Assembly: GCF_900142735.1 (NCBI RefSeq)
Contig: NZ_FRBY01000002.1
Location: 806,001 to 870,000 of the forward strand
DNA: 64,000 nucleotides
From: Flavobacterium saccharophilum
GTDB lineage: Bacteria; Bacteroidota; Bacteroidia; Flavobacteriales; Flavobacteriaceae
Reading direction: 5' to 3'
Below the pieces are notes generated by a model. It had not been told where the DNA came from. It saw nothing but the letters and a program-made list of their open reading frames with translations, and did no database searches. Shown here one piece after another: positions 61,960 through 64,000 of the stretch (positions are counted from its first letter, which is position 1; every line of letters starts with the position of its first letter). The position numbers and the translations under genes were made by a program.

Positions 61960-62772
61960 ATGACCTTTACAAAAACTACAGAACAAGCATCAAAATACGA
62001 ACATTTAGAAAAAATGTCGGTTCATGAATTGCTTACCAATATCAATAATGAAGACAAAACTGTTCCAAATGCGGTTGAAAAAGCGATTCCACAAATTGAA
62101 GCTTTAGTGGCTCAGGTTGTGGCTAAATTAAAACTAGGCGGACGAATCTTTTATATCGGAGCTGGAACTTCTGGCCGTTTGGGCGTTGTTGATGCTTCAG
62201 AATGCCCTCCTACTTTTGGTGTTCCTTTTGATTTGGTAAACGGAATCATTGCCGGTGGAGACACTGCAATTCGCCGTGCCGTAGAAAATGCCGAAGACAA
62301 TGCAACACAAGCCTGGATCGATTTACAAGCAAATAATATTGGTGCAAATGATGTTGTAATTGGTATTGCTGCCTCGGGAACTACACCTTATGTAATTGGT
62401 GGTTTAGAAACTTGCAATCAAAATAATATTCTTACAGGATGCATCACTAATAATGCGGGAAGTCCGTTGGCTTTGACAGCGCAATTTCCAATTGAAGTTG
62501 TGGTTGGACCAGAATTCGTTACCGGAAGCTCCAGAATGAAAGCCGGAACAGCTCAGAAATTAGTTTTAAACATGATTTCGACTGCAGCGATGATTCAGCT
62601 TGGAAAAGTGAAAGGAAATAAAATGGTCGATATGCAGTTGAGTAACATCAAATTGGTCGATCGTGGTGTAAAAATGATCATGGGAGAAATTCCTGTCTCT
62701 TATGAAGAGGCTTCGGAATTATTGAAAAAATACGGCAGTGTGAGAAATGCTGTGGATAATTATAACGCTTAA
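61960..62772 (+). CDS. murQ: N-acetylmuramic acid 6-phosphate etherase
   Basis: 270 residues. SIS domain: IFYIGAGTSGRLGVVDASECPPTFG (about 66-90), GSSRMKAGTAQKLVLNMIST, and the C-terminal SEVRNAVDNY-type end. It cleaves the lactyl ether of MurNAc 6-phosphate in peptidoglycan recycling. Length is slightly shorter than the 300-residue family mean, lacking the C-terminal helical extension. No murK/nag genes adjacent. Monocistronic. Confidence 0.94.
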   Translation: MTFTKTTEQASKYEHLEKMSVHELLTNINNEDKTVPNAVEKAIPQIEALVAQVVAKLKLGGRIFYIGAGTSGRLGVVDASECPPTFGVPFDLVNGIIAGGDTAIRRAVENAEDNATQAWIDLQANNIGANDVVIGIAASGTTPYVIGGLETCNQNNILTGCITNNAGSPLALTAQFPIEVVVGPEFVTGSSRMKAGTAQKLVLNMISTAAMIQLGKVKGNKMVDMQLSNIKLVDRGVKMIMGEIPVSYEEASELLKKYGSVRNAVDNYNA

Positions 62773-62893
62773 AAAAGTTTTACCGCTGTCAAACGCGGGC
62801 TGATTTAACCACAAAGTCCGCAAAGGTTTTTCGCAAAGTTCACTAAGCTTTAACTTAAAAACAAGTTTTTCAAGATCACAAAGTTGTTGTCTG

Positions 62894-62932
62894 TTAATCT
62901 TTGTCAAAGTTTAAAACTTTGACAAAGATTAA
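62894..62932. repeat. 19-bp perfect palindrome TTAATCTTTGTCAAAGTTT...
   Basis: Arms 62894-62912 and 62914-62932 are exact complements around a single centre base. It lies in a murQ-DUF6095 gap that also contains GCAAAGG/CACAAAGTT-type words. It can form a strong hairpin; as T-tract is missing it may be a repeat rather than a terminator. Confidence 0.8.
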
Positions 62933-62934
62933 CC

Positions 62935-62975
62935 CAGCTTGAAACCTGAAACAAGAAAAACTTGAAACTTGAAAC
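62935..62975. repeat. Partial AACCTGAAAC repeat copy
   Basis: CAGCTTGAAACCTGAAAC, then AAGAAAAACTTGAAACTTGAAAC: a shorter, degenerate member of the family at 7731-7799 and 10114-10137, directly before the DUF6095 start. Confidence 0.7.
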
Positions 62976-62982
62976 AAAAAAA

Positions 62983-63204
62983 ATGGCAACAAATAAAGAA
63001 TTATTAGGAAAAGGAATTAAATATTTATCAGGTTCGTTGCCTTTATTATTTATTGGCCCTTCGTTGATTTATAATGCATTTATGAATCAGCATACGAATT
63101 GGCATTATTTAGTTTTAGGAATTGGGATTGTCGCTTGTTTAAGTGCGATGTTTTTGATTTTTTACGGATTGAAAATCATTATGAAAGGTTTGTTTAATGA
63201 CTAA
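62983..63204 (+). CDS. DUF6095 family small membrane protein
   Basis: 73 residues from MATNKELLGKG; an in-frame TTG at 62962 lies within the repeat and is discarded. Two membrane helices (about 14-31, 41-66) with a short loop (NAFMNQHTNWHYLV). DUF6095 is a Flavobacteriia family of unknown function. Likely inner-membrane. Confidence 0.85.
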   Translation: MATNKELLGKGIKYLSGSLPLLFIGPSLIYNAFMNQHTNWHYLVLGIGIVACLSAMFLIFYGLKIIMKGLFND

Positions 63205-63231
63205 TTTGTATCTTTACTAAAATTCACAATT

Positions 63232-63462
63232 ATGGATATTCAAGCAGAAATAAACTGGATTCATCAAGAAATTGATAAAGTAAAAGATCCTTCTTTTGTA
63301 GAAAAATTAAAACATCTTCTACAATCAATCAACAATACTACGGCTGATTCAGATGCATCTTACAATTTAGACATTGAAAATGCTTTAGAAAACATCAAAA
63401 AAGGAAATTTTTATACTGAAGACGAAGCTAAAGAAATTGCTAAAAAATGGGGAAGAAAATAA
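63232..63462 (+). CDS. Antitoxin-like protein of a RelE/ParE-type pair
   Basis: 76 residues, acidic, helical; no recognised family. It precedes and overlaps (16 bp) the toxin-like gene, the classical antitoxin-first order. The C-terminal EDEAKEIAKKWGRK could be a toxin-binding tail. DNA-binding motifs are not obvious; the antitoxin role is inferred from position. Confidence 0.7.
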   Translation: MDIQAEINWIHQEIDKVKDPSFVEKLKHLLQSINNTTADSDASYNLDIENALENIKKGNFYTEDEAKEIAKKWGRK

Positions 63463-63761
63463 TTTGGTCAAAAGATGCTTTAGATCAATTAGAAGACATT
63501 CATTTTTATATTTTCTTTGAAAGTAAGTCTATTACAATAGCAGATAAAGTAGCTAATACCATTTTTGAAAGCACTGAAATACTAAAAACACAACCAGAAA
63601 TTTACAAACTTGATAAACAAAAAACTAACAATGATGGAAGTTTTAGAGTTTATAGTGTTTATGATTATAGCATTTCCTATCAAATAAATAATGATTCAAT
63701 CTACATTCTTCGTGTACGTCACAACGCACGAAAATCCAAAAAACATTCATGGAAGGTATAA
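63447..63761 (+). CDS. RelE/ParE family toxin
   Basis: 104 residues, typical for the RelE/ParE superfamily: KIIWSKDALDQLEDIHFYI opening, central FRVYSVYDYSISYQI strands and C-terminal IYILRVRHNARKSKKHSW. RelE toxins cut mRNA in the ribosome; ParE toxins poison gyrase; the type cannot be set by eye. Starts at ATG 63447 within the antitoxin gene, so translationally coupled. Overlaps the next gene by 13 bp. Confidence 0.85.
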   Translation: MGKKIIWSKDALDQLEDIHFYIFFESKSITIADKVANTIFESTEILKTQPEIYKLDKQKTNNDGSFRVYSVYDYSISYQINNDSIYILRVRHNARKSKKHSWKV

Positions 63762-64000
63762 TTCATATTCAGAAAACATTCGAGAAAGTCAATTATATTG
63801 ACAAAAAAATAAACAATCGGGAGTTTGAAGATTGTGTTTTTAAGAACTGTGATTTTTCAAACAGCAATTTTGCTTATAATACTTTTTTAGACTGTGAATT
63901 TATTGACTGTAATTTGTCGATGACTAGTTTGGCAGGCACGAATTTAAAGAATGTCACTTTTAAAAACTGCAAACTTTTAGGAATTGCCTTTAACGAATGT
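63749..64000 (+). CDS. Pentapeptide repeat-containing protein (partial, runs off the window)
   Basis: 84 codons visible; the gene continues beyond 64000. Repeated A(D/N)LxX-type units: FEDCVFKNCDFSNSNFAYN, FLDCEFIDCNLSMTSLAGTNLKN, FKNCKLLG, i.e. a right-handed quadrilateral beta-helix. Some such proteins (Qnr, MfpA) mimic DNA and protect gyrase, which would be notable beside a ParE-like toxin, but most have unknown roles. Overlaps the toxin gene by 13 bp. Confidence 0.85.
   Translation, partial: MEGIIHIQKTFEKVNYIDKKINNREFEDCVFKNCDFSNSNFAYNTFLDCEFIDCNLSMTSLAGTNLKNVTFKNCKLLGIAFNEC

Noticed and set aside
1..64000. tRNA, rRNA, insertion sequence, prophage or plasmid-origin features
   Set aside because: No cloverleaf-like CCA-ended sequences, rRNA blocks, transposase or phage genes were recognised by reading; a dedicated RNA search was not possible.

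Overview
The window looks like a stretch of a Flavobacterium-type chromosome (Bacteroidota, Flavobacteriia). It is AT-rich, has few Shine-Dalgarno sequences, and has many TAnnTTTG -7 boxes just upstream of start codons. Other lineage marks are a fused ccoN-ccoO gene, Bacteroidota-restricted families (DUF5606, DUF6452, DUF6048, DUF6095, OMP_b-brl_3 receptors, T9SS-like tails) and a release factor 2 gene with a programmed +1 frameshift. No rRNA, tRNA, CRISPR array, insertion sequence or prophage was seen. Family names are recognised from the protein sequences by eye; no search was run.

Layout. 1-1.1 kb: remnant of a polymorphic-toxin nuclease tail plus a likely immunity gene. 1.1-3.8 kb: two tandemly duplicated secreted LamG-like proteins flanking a small lipoprotein. 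4-14.3 kb: mostly housekeeping genes (cysteine synthase-like enzyme, S9 oligopeptidase, YbaB/EbfC, threonine aldolase, prfB, msrB, lpxD, acyl-CoA carboxylase beta subunit, DoxX). 14.4-26.3 kb: a microaerobic respiration island with hemN, a TauE/SafE-like membrane protein, ccoH, ccoG, ccoP, ccoQ, ccoNO, ccoS, the copper ATPase ccoI and a Crp/Fnr regulator. 26.3-34.7 kb: mazG, DUF5606, def, a FUSC membrane protein, mqo, ruvX, a PAS protein and dapD. 34.8-40 kb: an LPS/glycan island (GT9, GT2, an LPS-kinase-like protein, GT4, a CgeB-like protein and a broken paralogue of it). 40-56.8 kb: tsaC, a cysteine desulfurase, lipoproteins, a Smr protein, cysE-cysM, an aldo/keto reductase, an orphan histidine kinase, rlmD-DUF6452-DUF6048, a racemase, methyltransferases and a ZIP transporter. 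57-64 kb: a TonB-type outer-membrane protein, two tandem membrane-anchored AraC regulators, murQ, DUF6095, a RelE/ParE-like toxin-antitoxin pair and the start of a pentapeptide-repeat gene.

The most coherent system is the respiration island. Three palindromic boxes of the form ATGAyAnTTATCAy lie upstream of hemN, the ccoS-ccoNOQP-ccoG-ccoH operon and ccoI. In all three the box is exactly 22 nt from the TA of the -7 element, and a Crp/Fnr-family gene sits next to the third. I read this as a local FNR-type regulon with activator sites near -41. It joins oxygen-independent haem synthesis, the high-affinity cbb3 oxidase and its copper loading.

Intergenic DNA carries several short dispersed repeat families (the AACCTGAAAC-type, the GGTTCAAAG-type and others) and a GC-rich multi-hairpin element at 56787-56900. 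Several convergent gene pairs share their stop codons or have no gap at all.
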